Origin: Hofstenia miamia
Taxonomy: Eukaryota > Xenacoelomorpha > Acoela
Length of the DNA stretch: 64,000 nt
Assembly (NCBI GenBank): GCA_004352715.1
Contig: SCFE01000022.1
Location: forward strand, 919,161 to 983,160
Direction: 5' to 3'
Shown: piece by piece, positions 1 through 13,100 of the stretch
Layout: each line of letters begins with the position of its first letter
Position numbering within the stretch: position 1 is the first letter of the stretch
Notes under the pieces: model-generated
What the model was told of the DNA's origin: nothing
Databases searched by the model: none
The model's input: only the letters and a program-made list of their open reading frames with translations
Translations under genes and position numbers: made by a program

Positions 1-3000
1 ACAGAAACAGCAAATTCTTTTAATGATTCTTAAGACTAATACAAAAACTTAAAAAATACAGAAGAATACCATTGAAATCATTAAATATTGATTTTAAATC
101 TAAACAGAGTTTTGGAGAACTGCAAAATATATTCATAGTGCAAGCAATGACAAACAATTATAACACTCATTTACAATCATTTATTTGCAATTCTGAATCT
201 TAATGATGTAAAGAGAATTGAAAACTTATTGAAATACAAATGACCAAAATACCTTTTTTAAATACAATACATATTAAAAAAATCCGAATTTTTAAACTTG
301 AATATTTGAGAAACTTAAAAATAAATCATTAAATATGAAACTCAAACTCCCTCAAAATTCAATGAAAATGGAGTAAGCATACACTACCAGGAATGATTTA
401 TATCATCATCTGTATGTGAGATAATAGTATGATCCAAAATTTATTTGTGTACATCTTTGCATCTACAGCTTATCTATACTAGAATTCATTTATAAATTAT
501 CAACAATGAATTTGATATACAATTCATAATATTACTTTTCCAAGCATATGAAAATCTTCTTTGTGATACCCTCACTGCCAGGAGTTGAAAATTTGCTACT
601 TTACTTTATTAGTGATCAAATTATTGGCCAAAGCAGAGTGAAGCCCCATTAAAATTTTTGAAAATATAGAAAAAATGGACGTTTGAAATGCTTTTGACAC
701 TATATAGAGCAGAGTTATAGGTATTGAATTTACAAAAACTATTTTTACATGCTGATTTTGGCTTTAGCTTTATTGTGCAGGAGGGGTTGTTTGACATTAC
801 TCAATGATGATTTTGTACAAGGTCATAATTCTAACTAGCATTGTACAACCAAGATGAATTGTTGTTAAGTCTTAAAATTTAGTCCATCTGAGTATTCTGG
901 CCAACAGTCAGCCTATAATCATGTTTTCAATGCTGATGACTGCATACATCCATTGTTTAGAACCAACCTACCATAATGTGCACATTATTATTATAGTCTC
1001 TTGCAACAGAGATGTCTTAAACAGATCTGTAAAAATTCTAGAGCTTGAGCTCTGAAAAAATTCCTGGCAATGTGCCTGTGTGTTATTCACATTACCAATC
1101 TATTTTTATATAATGTTATAATGAAATGCTCCCTCAGATTCTCACAAACAATACTGATTCCCAATCAAATACTGATAAACTGAGAGCTGAGCTTGCAATA
1201 TTTGTTACAAAGAGAAGTGTTTCTCAAACTTTATGCAAAAACAATATGAAATTCCTCTTTCATGCTTATCAGTCATCCACATTTTCATAATAGATTTTTG
1301 CAAAGAAAGGTTTGTGGCAGTATTTGCCAAGTAGAATATTTTGCAAAGAATCAAACTGCAAATAGTGCATATTGCAAACAAGGAATAGTTATTGAAATTA
1401 TAAAATATAACAAAATAGCTTACAAAAATCTATAAATAAAAGCAAATGTATTTGTAGCATTTTTTGCAAAAAAATAAAGTGCAAGTAAACTATTTACAAT
1501 TGTCATTTTATATTGCTTTGATTGTGTTCATTTAGAAACTTGAAATTCTCTTTAAAATGTTGTAAAAATCATTTGTCTTAAGCTTCTGTTTCTTCTTCAA
1601 TTATAATTTTTATTACTTTTAGCAAAATTTAATAAAAAATCCCTTAGCTCAAATACAAAATATAAAAATTTAAACTTGGATTAATCAATAAAATCCACAT
1701 AGAAATCTGATTAAGGCATGGTACATGCACTAAGGCTATTAAACATGATTAATGAAAACTATTTATGTTTTGGAAAAATGTAAACTTGCTTTACTACATT
1801 AAATCAATAATGTACTTTGCCATTTCTTTTATCTATATTTGAAGGTGTCATATATTATTGACTTGAGATTGTAGTAAGCTTTTTTTAATATATTAAAAAG
1901 GAAATTTCGAAATTTCATTAAAAAAATTGCCTATTTATTTAAATTAAGCATTAAATTTTATAAAATTAAAAGTGTAATTTATATATATAATTCTGCATTA
2001 ATATAATAATATTAATGGTATCTTAAACATTACTGGAAGCAGTTTTACTATTATAAATCCTTCTATTTATTTGAAAGTCATTGCTTATATAAATTATTCT
2101 TTGCAATTGCTTACTTTTTTGTATTAAGTTTAAGTACAGATGCTTACTTGCAAAAACCTAAAATAAGTAAATTTCCTTAATTAAAACCACATACAGAACA
2201 CTTGAAATGAAAAATTCAAAACTGTTCTGCATTTGAATTTCTGTCTAATGAATGTTTTAATTCATCTAAGTTAGAAATGTACAATTATCCAGCATTCGCA
2301 CAATGAAATCATTGTCTCCTTAAAAACCCATAATACTGCTTCAAAACATTTTAAATTTGTTGAAAGTCCCCTCTTTTATAAAAAAATTTTAATAAAACCA
2401 AATTGGATATAATACGTTTTGACAAACTGTCTCCTATGCTCTAAGCTTCTAAATCCGGTATTAATCAAATTTAAAAAATTTTACTTATCGTATTGTTTGA
2501 AAAAATTTATGAATTTAGGCTTAACTTAGGATTAGATTATTAATAATTAGAAAAAATTTTGCTAAGAGATGGATGTTCAAGCAAATTTCATCATTTACAC
2601 GATGTAATTATGTTTAACATTGTCACTATAGAGAAATGAATTAGTTAGAACTATAACTAATTTTGTAATTTATATGCAGTGATTTATTTTACTTCTCATT
2701 AAATATATACATTTTTGACATTAAATATGTGGTGGTTAACCTTTTCAACTCCATGATGTTGAAAAACTATTTTAGATTAATTCTTTAGGCCTACATTTCA
2801 TTGTGAAAAATGTACTACTTCTTATTACTTAAAGTCAGTTTTTTATATATACACAATATTTTGAACCTACGAACAACAAATATTCTTTAGTACTGGCTTT
2901 TTTCTAAAATTAAGCAAAGGAATTTCATACTTCCAGGTGACATTTTGATTTATTGAATTATCAATTCCTTCATAATGAATATTACATTTATATGGTATCC

Positions 3001-3080
3001 GATCATTTATCACAAGGGAATTATCTGTTGCACTGTTGATAAATGCAAATTGAATTCACTTCCATCTATTTGAGTCTGCC
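1..3080. other. AT-rich non-coding stretch, no gene recognised
   Basis: Stops are dense in all six frames. I see no conserved protein motif, no splice-bounded open exon and no transposon protein here. It could be intergenic sequence, a long 3' UTR or an intron of a gene outside the window; the sequence does not decide between these. Confidence 0.5.
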
Positions 3081-3331
3081 ATTATTTGCTAATGGTGAGG
3101 GTTAGATCGGTTCTTGCCCAATATTGTTGGTTACAAACCTTACTACATGATTTATTAGATCTATCTGTCCTGTCTGTTGGTGTTTCCAAAAGCTATTTTT
3201 TTATATATCTGGAGCAATCACAAAATCTTTCTTCCCATATGGTTTGTCTTGATACATTTTTTTCGTCAATTGTACTTGTGTTGTTATTACACAGATAGAT
3301 TAGATTTCAGTTTTGAATCTTCGTTATTGTT

Positions 3332-3622
3332 ATGATGAGGACAAAGAGACTGGCAAGGCGCGATCAACACTCCTGTGGATGTTGCAATCGAAACATTGCT
3401 AAGGATGACGAGGCTCTGATGTGCGACAAGTGTCAAAACTGGAACAACCGTGGCTGCATTGATGCACCCACGGAGGCCTACCCGTACATTGATTACATTT
3501 CTGGTATCCTCTGGTTTTGCAAATACTGTATCGGCGACGCTAAGGTTATACTTACATCTTCTGGAGAAAGCATTCCAAACCTTATCAAAACTGTACACGA
3601 AGAAGTATCAAAAATATCCTAA
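3332..3622 (+). CDS. PHD-like zinc finger, LINE ORF1 fragment
   Basis: This 96-residue open frame begins with a basic stretch and then a Cys-rich finger: C-x2-C (CGCC), C-x2-C (CDKC) followed by WNNRGC, and a final WFCKYC. The spacing and the Trp before the third pair are those of PHD fingers found in ORF1 proteins of CR1-like LINEs; the usual His of the finger (W-x-H-x2-C) is absent here (WNNRGC). It lies about 800 bp upstream of a reverse transcriptase on the same strand, which supports ORF1 of a retrotransposon over a host chromatin gene. The reading frame ends at VSKIS, probably prematurely. Not likely to be functional. Confidence 0.6.
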   Translation: MMRTKRLARRDQHSCGCCNRNIAKDDEALMCDKCQNWNNRGCIDAPTEAYPYIDYISGILWFCKYCIGDAKVILTSSGESIPNLIKTVHEEVSKIS

Positions 3623-4427
3623 AAAATATTTGTTTCTGAATCACATATGAAACAAGCATTGATTTTTACTCACGCGGATGTGGCAAAATTTATGGACGAC
3701 AATTCTATTAAACGAATTAAAAACCTACCTGAAGCACCCAACGGAAGCTCGAAGTTTGAACATGAAAAGAAATTGTGAAAAAGTTGTTAACCTTCCTGGT
3801 AAAATTCATGAAATGGAAGACTTAAGATGAATTGGCAAACCTGGTGGGAGATGTCGCTAGTAAAATTCAAAAGCAATCTTAAACAAAGCCAATAACCTGA
3901 AGAATTACGAATAAAGCATATTTTTATCTCGGGTTCTTACTGCTGAAGAATATCAAACTGAGAAGAAAATTTTGGCAAAACGTCGGAAGTTGATAAATGA
4001 AGACAAGCATGACAAAAATAATAATAATATTATAGAAAGAAACTTGACTTGGCAATTTTTGAAGCACATAAGAAGTGCATTAATTTGGCAAAAAGTGTTA
4101 AACAGAGCTGGGATTTATACAAATCCCTTACTAAAGGCAAAAGAACCTCTCCATTGTCTAGCCTAATACATTCATTTTCCAATGTTGATAATTTCTTAAA
4201 CAAAACCAATCAACACGAACCTTTATGGGTACAACACCTTTTCACTATGCTGCCCCATAGATGTCTACAATTACCTGCTTACCATCAAAAATCATGGCAC
4301 TGGTTCCAATGGCATTCCTAACATTCTTTAAAGGAACACCGCCCACATTATTGTTGAACCATTGTGCAACATCATCAATTCTTCGTTTGTGACACAAACA
4401 GTTCCCTGCAATTTCTAAATTGCACGT

Positions 4428-5470
4428 GTGTGCCCTCTCCCTAAAATTTCTCGACCTACCATCCCTGACCTGCGACCTATTTCCTTACTATTTATCCCCT
4501 CTAAATGTCTTCAGCACCTTGCCATGAAATCATTAAACCGCGTGCTCTTAAAGTATGTTGATAAAAACCAATTTGCTTATCAAAAGCAAAAGTCAACTTG
4601 TACAGCCTTAATTGTATTACTGGAGGAGATAACAAATATCCTTGATGAGGGTGACGACGTGCTAATGCAAGTGTTTGACACGATAAACCATAAAAAACTC
4701 CTCGCCAAACTAGAAACTTTTGGTGTACCTGAGGATGTCCTTGCTTTGTTGAAAAGTTACATTTCAGGGCGCAAGTTCTATGTTACCTATGGCGGTCATG
4801 ACAGTCAGCTTTTCGATGTCACTAGTGGTGTACTACAAAGGTCTCTAATTGGGCCCGTTTTATTCATTGTTTTTATTAGGGACGTTACTGGTAAGAATGG
4901 AATTGTAATCAAGTATGCTGACGACTTTACTTCAGTTATTCGTATTCGTAAAAGTCAGCCTATACACACTGATAAAAGTTTAATTCAGAAATTCTCCAAG
5001 CAAAACGACCTGAAATTCAATGAAAGCAAGAGTCAACAGATGGTTTTCTCCACTAGAAAGAAATGTTATACTTTACCAGATGATATAGTTGTCACTGACA
5101 TAATCAAAATATTAGGAGTAAAAATTGACTCGAAGTTATGCTGGAAAGAATTTCGTGACAGATGTAAAAAGGCTTTGATGAGAATTACCATTCTTAAGCA
5201 GCTAAACCCTGTCTACTCTGAGAAAGAACTCATGGATATTTTCAGATCAACCATTTTGTCTGTTTTTGATTACTGCGCGCCTATTTTTACTGGCATAACA
5301 TTGCATGCGCAAACCAGAGCACAAAGGATTATAAAAAGGCTCTAAATGTTTTTACCACCAAATTTTTATGCTTAAAAATGAACGTCGTTTGTACTCCTGC
5401 ATGAAACTTTTCCAGAAAATTTCTAATAAGGATCATCATTTGCATCATCTACTGCCTGTCATTGCCTAGA
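4428..5470 (+). pseudogene. LINE reverse transcriptase, frameshifted
   Basis: A 305-residue frame carries RT blocks in order: DLRPISLL, ENQFAYQ-type (KNQFAYQKQKS), FDTINHKKLL, SGVLQRSLIGPVLF and KYADD. The YADD catalytic codons are at 4914-4925, so the palm motif is intact. The block FDTINHKKLL normally reads LDLSKAFDT and has lost part of its first Asp-containing segment. After a stop at 5345 the C-terminus continues in another frame (RRLYSCMKLFQKI...HHLHHLLPVIA) to a stop near 5470, which shows a frameshift. The protein would copy LINE RNA by target-primed reverse transcription; this copy is dead. Confidence 0.8.
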
Positions 5471-5639
5471 ACCGGAAAGTTCAGAGAAGGATTACATAAA
5501 TTTACGTTAAAGAAAAAACAATTCATCCCTTTGTTATTAATGTTATAAACAGTATGTAATTTTGAGTATCAATTGTCCTGTATGTGTATACTTAAATAAA
5601 CTTCGTTCTTCTTTTTCTTCTACTCCATCATTTCATCAT

Positions 5640-6605
5640 CAGAATATTTGACGGTTTAAACTCTTTGGAAATGTAGCAGCACAAATTTTAATTATATCCC
5701 CAATGTTGAGCGCGTATATCATGGCTAGCTACTATTGTATCTGATCCATATTTCATTAAAATTTGAAATCTTGCAGATGACTCCCAAGGCAGAAACAAAT
5801 CCTTGAAATTATGAATATTCAATTAATGCAATCGCCTTGGATCATTTATCAGGTACAAATGCAACAATATGTGAAGCAAGTCTAATTTCATAAGATAAAT
5901 TTTTCCAATTCAGCATTATCCCCAAGCAGTAGTATCTGAAACCTCCAACAAACATGTCAAGACTTGCTGAACCTTTGTTGTTAAACGCAAACGAGCAGGT
6001 TGTTCACAAAACTGTAGCATATGCCTATGATGCACATCCTTATAATGTTGAATTGTTTGCACCACTGTTTAAAAATCGAAAACTTGCAATCAATATCCTA
6101 CTTATCTTTTAAGGTAGTAGGAAATTTAATGCTCAAATTATAACAGCCTTATAGATAACACTCCAACATGGAACACTAAAATGAGCTTTTTCAATTTACA
6201 AATCACAAAATGTTAAAACTTTAAACACGATAAATACCACGGTTGCTTATATGATTTCCTCTTTCCTATCTCTCTTAATGCGACTTTGTCCACCTTATAT
6301 CCGCTATTTAGGGGTTTTCACCCACAAAAAGACACAGTGTAATATATTCTTTGAAACACGTTCATTAACAAAATCCTTAATTTCTTTCTCAGTGGCATCT
6401 ATGGAACTTTCTACTACTGCAACAGAAAACTCACCATGCTCAAGAAATTGCTGTGCAAAAACATGTGTTTCACAGTATGCGTAGATACAAAGGCGTGGTT
6501 TTTTGCTGTTGATAAATAACATGAGATATTAGTCTGGAATATTGCCAACTTGATTATCGCAGTCTTCAGTGCTGCTGCAAGTATTACTTTCATTCTCCTT
6601 ATCAA
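5640..6605 (-). pseudogene. Minus-strand coding-like relics, family not recognised
   Basis: Reading the minus strand gives several stretches of protein-like sequence separated by stops or frameshifts: GEFSVAVVESSIDATEKEIK (within 6304-6522), QPARLRLTTKVQQVLTCLLE (about 5950-6060), YEIRLASHIVAFVPDK (about 5840-5890) and DLFLPWESSARFQILMKYGS (about 5710-5800). Amino-acid composition is balanced and unlike the surrounding AT-rich noise, which suggests an old gene or transposon ORF, but no catalytic motif is visible. It lies about 360 bp upstream of the BORCS6-like start codon, on the opposite strand. The family is not identified. Confidence 0.3.
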
Positions 6606-6607
6606 TT

Positions 6608-6966
6608 TATTTGTATAAGTTTGAAAAATGTTAGTGGGGGATACAACCCTGATTTTTCTTCATAATCGAAATCGCAATCAATAACTCAACAAACAAATAA
6701 ATCCTATAGATAAATAAGATAATCGATTTTGTGGACAAAACATATGATATAATATTGTGGAACTATTAAAATGGGTTCAGAAAGATATATATATATATAT
6801 AATAACTTACTTGTTTGGAAACACGCTTTGGACCATCCATATAATTGCCGTGATTGAACAACTAGTCTTCTTTGTTTTGATATACAGAAGTATTTTGTAT
6901 AATTTTTACTTTTTGTTTCTAGCTTTATTTTAACTCTGTTTATTTAGTGATTCTGGCGTGTGTACA
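6608..6966 (+). promoter_or_regulatory. Upstream region of the BORCS6-like gene
   Basis: This 359-bp stretch ends at the start codon of the BORCS6-like gene. It contains a short (TA)n run near 6788-6802 and a T-rich segment but no clear TATA or initiator element. It must hold the 5' UTR and possibly the promoter, unless an upstream non-coding exon exists. Confidence 0.3.
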
Positions 6967-7102
6967 ATGTCATCAGACGACTTTGCTGATGAGTCCCATT
7001 TACCCAGTTCTGATGAAAAGTATATTAAAGACGAGACAACTATTGGTTTTCAAGATATGACTTATGAGTCGAATTCAGATGTTGAAACATCAGTTAGCAA
7101 TG
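6967..7102 (+). CDS. BORCS6: BORCS6-like exon 1 (start codon)
   Basis: ATG at 6967 opens MSSDDFADESHLPSSDEKYI and continues through an acidic stretch to SNSDVETSVSN, then splits a Gly codon at a GT donor (7103). The acidic, Ser-rich composition matches the downstream repeat exons, and the exon end is phase 1 like all others. No in-frame upstream ATG is seen before stops. Confidence 0.65.
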
Positions 7103-10100
7103 GTACGATTTTTTAATCATAGTCTTCATAGAAATGAAAGTTGTTTGCGCTAATTTTGAACAGTTTCAATTGTGAGAAACAATTTTAATTTGACAATGAT
7201 CAGAAGATTTATATTGTGCAGAACTAGAAGGTGTTTAGGGTTCGTAAGAGCAGTTGTTGAGACATTTTTATAAATAATGCATGATGACATTTATATCACT
7301 TTGGTCGAATCGCATTTGGCTGGAATTTTATGTTCACATTTTCACAATTTTTTTCATTTCTCTTGATAAATGTTTTGTGCACAACTGCAATTTTAAACGT
7401 TATTACATCAACAAATATAATTTGATTCTTTGCATCGTGCAGGCTGTATAAAATATGGTTCAAGTCTGTAAAGTCTGCACATTAGAATGAATTTTTAGTT
7501 TGAAACTGCTTACAAGTTATGTAGCATAATAATTTCGCATGAGATTAAAATTGTATACAACCTGGATAGCGAAAATTCTCTAAACAAGGTCAATAGGTGT
7601 AATTGGGATTTGACTAAGTAATAATTATTTTTACTAAACATCTCAATTTGGGATTCATCGTGTTGATGAGTTTAGTGGCCAATTAAAAGCATTTGAATAT
7701 CACGATTTATTCAATGACATTAATATTGTATTGATAATACCTCATCTGCTGTGAAATTCTTGTGCTATTCTCTGGTTCTCCCTGTTGGTGGCCGTTTCAT
7801 GCCTTGTTACACTAATTGGAAAGGTTCCAGAATCGTGCTTTAAATTGGATTTCTCCCTTGTAATACGAGCAAACTGCTCAAATTCTATACTCTCCCGTTG
7901 TTACTTCACTTTCATGTCTGTGATCGCCTCTTTTCAATCGTTTACTAACACGCACTATACTTGCTCTGATGGAATTGTCATGTGGTCTATTCGTCATCTC
8001 TTGAAATATCGCACTCTTCACTCGTTTTTTAATCGTGCTTGTGCCTCTGCTAATTTCCTCCTGATACTCAAACCTCCAACTGCTAAAGACATTTTTTCTT
8101 CGCCCTTGCACTTTAAAAATCTCTGCTGACTTTCCTCTTTGCTGAACCATTGTCTTACTCTGCTCCTAGTGTGACTGTCCCTGTTGCTGAAAAACTTGAT
8201 TTTTATTCATGTGTATTGTTTGCCTTTTTAGCCCTTATAAAGTCTTTTATTATTATTATTTCATTACTTCTCACAGCTTCATGCTGGCATCCCTCTCAGC
8301 TCGGGGAACTCACTAGTTCCCAGGGATTCTGAGAGCTTTCCTCAGGATTCTAGCTGTTCCTAACAATGCTGCCTTCTGTGCTACTGCTCCTCCCCACTTT
8401 GGTACTCCTAATTCCTCCTACAACTACTAGGACTACTTCAACTTTCTTTAACTTCCACAGCCTTTCTATTTCCTCTGCCAACTCCCTGTACTTGTCTATA
8501 TTCTCTTTCTCCTTGCTTTCTACATTCCCGTCCTTTGGTATTGCTATGTCTATCACTGTTCCTAATCTTTTCTCTTTGTCTACTACTACTATGTCTGGCC
8601 TCCGTGCTTCTATCACCTTGCTTGTCTGTATGTTGAAGTCCCACAGTATCTTAACCTTCTCATTTTCTATGACGCCCTGTGGCTTGTGCTCATACCACTT
8701 GTCTCCGGCTTTTAACCCATGCTGCCTGCTTAAACTCCAGTTAACCATTCTTCCCACCTTGTCATGCCTGAACTTATACTCATTCTGCGCCAACTTCTCA
8801 CACCCTGCTATCAGATGATCTACTGTCTCCGCCTTTTTCTTACATAGCCATTTAATGCTGACTTCTGTAGTACTTTCCTTATTCTCCTCTTGTATTATTT
8901 TCTTAGCCTCGTCTTCATTTCCTCATGGTATGTTCTATCTTTCTCTATCACACCTAAGTACTTGTACCCCTCTTTGACTTNCCATTAGCCGCTAACGTCT
9001 TCAATACCCACTCATGTGAAATGCTGTCATATGCCTTCCTGTAGTCTGTCCATGCCATTGCTAAGTTTGCTTTTCTTCTAAAATTCTCCACTACTGCCTG
9101 GTCTATCAACAATTGATCTTTGCAACCTCTCGCCTTTNACTCATTCTGCGCCAACTTCTCACACCCTGCTATCAGATGATCTACTGTCTCCGCCTTTTTC
9201 TTACATAGCCATTTAATGCTGACTTCTGTAGTACTTTCCTTATTCTCCTCTTGTATTATTTTCTTAGCCTCGTCTTCATTTCCTCATGGTATGTTCTATC
9301 TTTCTCTATCACACCTAAGTACTTGTACCCCTCTTTGACTTGCTCAATCTTATTCCCATTGCTCGTCCTCAAACCATCTCCATCTATACACTTTCCTCTA
9401 GTCCTTGTCACTGTTGCACATTCCCCTAATCCAAATTCTAACCCAAAATCTCTGCATGCCTTCTCCAATGTTTCCACTTGCTTCTGCAACATCTTCATTG
9501 AACTAGCATACATCTTCATGTCGTCCATGTACCACAGGTGACTCACTGCTCTGCCATTCTTCTCCAACTTATACTCTATACCTGTCTCCTTTAACTTTTC
9601 TGTAATTTTGTGATTAAGCTAACTACAAACAGGAGTGGTGCTAAGCTGTCTCCCTAGAATATGCCCCTCTAAACCTCAACCTATGCCCGTCTATCTCAGT
9701 CTGCTACCTTCCCATCTCCCTCTCTAGAAACTCAACCCATTTCTGTGAAACTCCATTAGCCGCTAACGTCTTCAATACCCACTCATGTGAAATGCTGTCA
9801 TATGCCTTCCTGTAGTCTGTCCATGCCATTGCTAAGTTTGCTTTTCTTCTAAAATTCTCCACTACTGCCTGGTCTATCAACAATTGATCTTTGCAACCTC
9901 TCGCCTTTGCCCTACATTCCTACTGCTCATCTGGTTTCAACCTGTTCTGTTCTTCATGTTATTGCCCTAGTTGCTTGCCTCACTGCCTTTCTTTCGGTCT
10001 TTCTGTATCAGAAATGTCCTTCCCACTTCCATCCACTCTGGACAACCACGCACCGCACACTTTTTCAATGCTACTGCTAATCTCTCATGAACACTAGTGA

Positions 10101-13100
10101 ACTTCTTCAACCAATACCCATGTACCTCATCTCTGCCTGGCGCTTTCCAGTTCTTCATCTTCTTTAGAGCTTCCTTCCGTTTTGCAGTTGTGATTACTTC
10201 TTCTTGTCTGAACTCCTCCTGCATCTGCTCACTCTCTAGCTGGTCCCGCCCTTCCCCATATATTCTCCTAGAACCTTATTGCGTCCTCGCCTGGTCTAGC
10301 TGTAGCCTTTTCTCCTGCATCTAGTTCTTTGTAGAATCTTCCTTCTTTGGTCTCAAAATTCATATTGTCTGTTGCCTGCTTTGCCCTTGCCCTATATTTT
10401 CTCAGTTTCTCAGCTTCTGCAACTAATCTCTGCTTAAGTTCTTCTCTTGTCGTTTCTATAGTCTTGCCCTTACCTACCCTGCATCTGTCCTGTACTGCCT
10501 TACTTGTCCTGATCTTCCCTATTTGCTGCCTAACCTTTGCCACTTTATTCTCAATTCTTTTCTCCCATGCTGGCTTTCTGTCTCCTTTATCTTCTTCTCG
10601 TCTTTTCTTCTTCATTTCCATGCTTACATTCGTCAGCAGCTCCAATGCGCCTGCATACACTAACCTGTTCATCTCTGTTACACTCTTAGCATCTATCCTC
10701 TCTAATACTTTGTTAACCTTTCCTGTCTACCGCTAACTTGCTTCTCTTAATGCCTCTTGGTACTGGCAACTTACTTCTGTTTCTACGGCTGCGGTTTCTG
10801 CTGTTTCTAGCATTACTTCTGCTACTACATCTGCCACTTCATTTTCCTTTTGCTTGGTCTGTTTAGCTCTTTTTTTCCTTTATTCTCATCCAGCTTCAAC
10901 TTTCTGACCTGACCTGCAAGCCTCTGTTCTGCAACTTCTAATCCTGTTTCTTCTTTTTTCCATTCTTCCAACATTCTCTTCCTATAACTCCTCTCATCTG
11001 GTCTGCTTCTTCTGTAACACTCCAATTCTATCCTGTTCTGCTCATCTGTCCACTTGTGCCGTTTTCCAATTGGTCTAATTGGATCCCTTCTTGGCTCCTA
11101 GTGTGACTGTCCCTGTTGCTGAAAAACTTGATTTTTATTCATGTGTATTGTTTGCCTTTTTAGCCCTTATAAAGTATTTTATTATTATAATTTCATTACT
11201 TCTCACAGCTTCATGCTGGTATCCCTCTCAGCTCGGGGAACTCGCCAGTTCCCAGGGATTCTGAGAGCTTTCCTCAGGACTCTAGCTGTTCCTAACAATG
11301 CTGCCTTCTGTGCTACTGCTCCTCCCCACTTTGGTACTCCCAAAAATACATGTTATTAACAATTGCTATTTATACGAATTTATTAATTGAAATTGTTAAT
11401 TCAAATTCACGCATAAAGGTATTTAAATTAATGCAGGTTGCATAAACATAGTTGATTTTCCATGAGATATAAATAAGTTGCTGAAATTGCGTTTGCTGAA
11501 CATATACTGCAATAATAATAATAATAATAATACAGAAATTTATTTACTATTATTCCATGTACTTTGGTGGTTACAGTTCTGTTTTATTTCTGAAATTTTG
11601 GTTTTAGAAATATGATTAAATGAAAAGCAGTTGTTAAAATATCTAATACAGGCTAATAGCCCTTTTTATTTTTACTCAAAACTTTATATTGAATTAGCTT
11701 TTGAGAATCATTTAATTTAACGTTACTATAAAATTTAGATTCTACTGAAGAACAGTCAGCTACTCAAGATAAAAATTTAGTTCCTCTGCAATCTGAGACT
11801 GAAACAACTGGTAAAAAAAATTTTTTTTGAAATATTCAATTTGGCATATTCATACATTTTTGAGATTGGTATATATTCCCTCTGAAGATTTGAATCATAA
11901 AGTCTTACTTCATATTTCATTTAACATTACTATACAATTTAGATTCTACTGAGAAACAGTCGTCTACTCAGGATGAAAATGTGGATTATCTGCATTCTGA
12001 CAATGAAAAAATTGGTAGGTTTTTTGAAATATTCAATTTGGCATATTCATACATTTCTTAGGTCTGAATATATTCCTTCTTAAAGAGTTGAATCATAAAT
12101 TCTTACTTCATATTTCATTTTAACATTACTATACAATTTAGATTCTACTGAGAAACAGTCGTCTGATCAAGATGAAAATGTGGATTCTCTGCATTCTGAC
12201 AATGAAGAAACTGGTATGCATTATTTATTCAAATTTTTAATTAGATACAACTGTACATGCGATTTTGGCTGTGATAAAGGAAATGTTATTGGAACAGTGT
12301 CATTTAGATTAATACTGCATGTATGAATTCTGGTTTGCCTAACCTTGGGTTCAATATGATCTGAATTTTTTGTTTCTGTCGAATATTTATCAGTTAATGT
12401 GCCTAAGGTTTTTCAATTATAGCATTAACGGTGCAGAATTCACCATCAATTGAAGATAAAACAGGACTGTCTCCGCAACCTGAAAGTGAAAAAACCGGTA
12501 TGATTTATGAGTTTAAATATTTTAGGCATTCTGAATTATTTGTAGTCGTGAAATACTGCTACATATTCCATTTTAGACATTACTGAAAACATTTAGAATC
12601 TGCTGATAAACAGTCTGCTATTGAAGATGAGAGAGTGGCTTCTCTACATTCTGAAAGTGAACAAAGTGGTAAAAATATATTTATGTTCATTAAATGCACT
12701 CTAATTTCTACAGATGTATGTTTTATACATGTTGTTAGTTGGAGAAGACGTCACACTTCAAGGAGGCGTCTTGAACATTCATCATATGATTTTATAATCT
12801 ATAATTTGTTTGTCCTGTATTAAGTACATATATTATGACCCTCCTAAAACTTGAATCATCGCATTAATTTTGTTGGCCTTATCTTAAATAAGAGTAAAAG
12901 CAATTTATTCCTGCAAAGCTCATGTAAAAACCAAATATTGATCAGCCAGAGGTTTTGTTTCAACAAAAGTTTGAATAACTTCAAATCGGAAGCACCATGG
13001 ATTTTGTCATCTAATTTATTCCAGAGTGTGCAGGTATTTATAGAGAATGAGGAACTCTATTTTTAGCTAACATTCTGGTGAAACATCTATTGCTTCTCTT

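Larger units (their letters stand above)
3332..5620 (+). mobile_element. Degenerate non-LTR retrotransposon (LINE, CR1/Jockey-like)
   Basis: A zinc-finger ORF (3332-3622), a broken middle (about 3650-4320, stops and frameshifts) and a reverse transcriptase segment (4428-5470) lie in LINE order on one strand. The 3' end is A/T-rich, has AATAAA-like sequence near 5595 and runs into a pyrimidine-rich simple tail (cttctttttcttct). The endonuclease domain is not recognisable, so the copy is dead. The clade (CR1, Jockey or a relative) is inferred from the zinc-finger ORF1 and the C-terminal LF-K-I...HHLH-LLP ending, and is not certain. Confidence 0.75.
8263..11093 (-). mobile_element. Non-LTR retrotransposon with RLE-like C-terminus (R2/NeSL-like)
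   Basis: On the minus strand, from high to low coordinate, lie a charged N-terminal region (11025-10268), RT blocks (NWKAPGRDEVHGYWLKK, AMAWTDYRKAYDSISHEW, SHLWYMDDMKMYAS) and a C-terminal RRPDIVVVDK...DIAIP domain. RT before a C-terminal PD-(D/E)xK-like domain is the layout of restriction-like-endonuclease LINEs such as R2 and NeSL. Stops and frameshifts break the ORF into at least five pieces, so it is dead. The exact clade is inferred. Confidence 0.7.
11739..12213 (+). repeat. Tandem exon-plus-intron duplication, about 200 bp per unit
   Basis: Exon starts fall at 11739, 11943 and 12142 (spacing 204 and 199). The intervening introns share long stretches such as gaaatattcaatttggcata and the acceptor-side sequence tacaatttag, so whole exon-intron units were copied, not just exons. 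This is the visible mechanism by which the acidic N-terminus has grown. Confidence 0.85.

Noticed and set aside
3086-3298. 70-codon frame before the LINE
   Set aside because: No ATG-context, splice or family support; adjacent sequence is retrotransposon.
8366-8818. 150-codon plus-strand frame and other plus-strand frames over 8.3-10.8 kb
   Set aside because: They are Ser/Leu/Phe-rich shadows of the minus-strand retrotransposon coding.
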